Shown one piece after another: positions 5,891 through 6,795 of a stretch of DNA of 6,795 nucleotides. The stretch is from Bacilli bacterium (lineage in GTDB: Bacteria; Bacillota_I; Bacilli_A; ML615J-28; CAG-698). The notes beneath the pieces are model-generated. The model did not search any database. It saw only the letters and a list, made by a program, of their open reading frames with translations, and was not told the DNA's origin. The stretch is from the NCBI GenBank assembly GCA_028693885.1, contig JAQUUM010000065.1:1-6795 (forward strand). The letters are read 5' to 3'. Position 1 is the stretch's first letter. Each line of letters opens with the position of its first letter. The position numbers and the translations under genes are program-made.

Positions 5891-6795
5891 ATGAAAAAAA
5901 TGTGGGCAGGTAGATTCGAAAAAAATCTAAATAAAAACGTTGATGATTTTAATTCTTCGTTACATTTTGATATGAGAATGTATCAAGAGGATATTATTGG
6001 ATCCATTGCTCATGTTGAAATGCTTTCAGAACAAGGAATTATAAGCAATGAAGACTCGCTAAAAATTAAAGATGGTTTACTTGAAATCCTTGATGAAATT
6101 AATGAAGGTAAAATTGAAATAAAAGATGCTGAAGATATACATATGTTTGTTGAAGCTAGATTGACAGAAAAAATAGGAACAATTGGAAAAAAATTGCATA
6201 CTGCAAGAAGTAGAAACGATCAAGTAGCTTTAGATATTAAACTCTATTTAAAAAAAGAGATTGTGTCTATTAAACAAGGATTGATTGATTTAATTGAAAA
6301 AATATTAAAAACTGCAGTTGATAATAAATATACTGTAATGTCAGGATACACTCATCTTCAAAGAGCTCAACCTATAACTTTTGCTCATCATTTACTTGCG
6401 TATTGTTCGATGTTTTTAAGAGATATATATAGATTAAATGATAGTTTAAAGAGAATCAATTTATCACCTCTTGGAGCTTGTGCTTTAGCTGGAACAACAT
6501 ATCCGATTAATAGAAAATTGGTAAGTGATAAGTTAGGCTTTGATGGAGTGGTTTTAAATAGTATTGATGCTGTATCGGATAGAGATTATGTTATTGAACT
6601 AGCTTCAGATATCTCTATAACTATGATGCATTTATCAAGATTTTCTGAAGAAATTATCCTTTGGAGTACTTCAGAATTTGGCTATATTGAATTAGATGAT
6701 GCTTTTTCAACTGGGTCTAGTATTATGCCTCAAAAAAAGAATCCAGATGTTGCTGAACTTGTAAGAGGAAAAACAGGGAGAACTTTTGGTAATTT
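5891..6795 (+). CDS. argH: Argininosuccinate lyase, 5' part (runs off the window)
   Basis: ArgH splits argininosuccinate into arginine and fumarate, the last step of arginine synthesis. It belongs to the fumarase/aspartase superfamily and normally works as a homotetramer. The 301 residues visible, of about 460 usual, begin [10 protein letters not shown], the typical ArgH start. They contain all three conserved regions: HTARSRND (103-110), [10 protein letters not shown] (152-161, with a catalytic-region His) and the superfamily signature [10 protein letters not shown] (275-284, with the mobile-loop serine). The C-terminal part, mostly helical in this family, lies beyond the window edge. The frame is open throughout with no frameshift. 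It is separated from argG by nine bases and has its own Shine-Dalgarno overlapping the argG stop. Every one of its 14 visible arginine codons is AGA. No citrulline-forming gene (argF) is visible, so the source of citrulline is not known from this window. Confidence 0.97.
   Translation, partial: MKKMWAGRFEKNLNKNVDDFNSSLHFDMRMYQEDIIGSIAHVEMLSEQGIISNEDSLKIKDGLLEILDEINEGKIEIKDAEDIHMFVEARLTEKIGTIGKKLHTARSRNDQVALDIKLYLKKEIVSIKQGLIDLIEKILKTAVDNKYTVMSGYTHLQRAQPITFAHHLLAYCSMFLRDIYRLNDSLKRINLSPLGACALAGTTYPINRKLVSDKLGFDGVVLNSIDAVSDRDYVIELASDISITMMHLSRFSEEIILWSTSEFGYIELDDAFSTGSSIMPQKKNPDVAELVRGKTGRTFGN

Overview
The window is an AT-rich stretch (roughly 30% GC by eye) with every complete gene on the + strand. 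Shine-Dalgarno sequences are clear (AAGGAG), promoters look like sigma-A type, and a T-box riboswitch is present. This points to a low-GC Firmicute or a Mollicutes-related Bacilli lineage. Tryptophan is encoded by TGG, and a TGA ends the ABC-F gene exactly where the next gene starts (ATGA overlap). The standard bacterial code therefore fits better than the mycoplasma code. The species cannot be named from the sequence.

Layout. (1) Bases 1-781 hold the 3' end of a gene for a very acidic protein of unknown function, closed by a strong intrinsic terminator (798-831). (2) A promoter with an extended -10 (864-892) drives a two-gene unit: an ABC-F ATPase (915-2444) overlapping by four bases with the ribosome-associated GTPase TypA/BipA (2441-4258). 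(3) The 408-base gap 4259-4666 is almost entirely regulatory. It holds a good promoter (4273-4301), a terminator-like hairpin (4373-4398) whose 5' arm has a perfect competing partner upstream (4322-4332), a second possible extended -10, and an arginine-type T-box leader (about 4399-4639) with its own terminator/antiterminator switch. (4) argG (4667-5881) and the 5' part of argH (5891 to the end) form an operon making arginine from citrulline and aspartate.

How the parts work together. ArgG condenses citrulline with aspartate, and ArgH splits the product into arginine and fumarate. The T-box should read uncharged tRNA-Arg through a CGC specifier and the UGGC bulge, allowing transcription into argGH only when arginine is short. 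The ABC-F and TypA proteins both act on ribosomes, and the overlap suggests coupled translation.

The most unusual point is the region ahead of the T-box. From the upstream promoter, the transcript would pass a separate three-strand terminator/antiterminator arrangement before reaching the T-box, which suggests two attenuation steps in series. This is inference from base pairing only. A simpler reading is that the first hairpin just ends the typA transcript and argGH has its own promoter at about 4398-4406.
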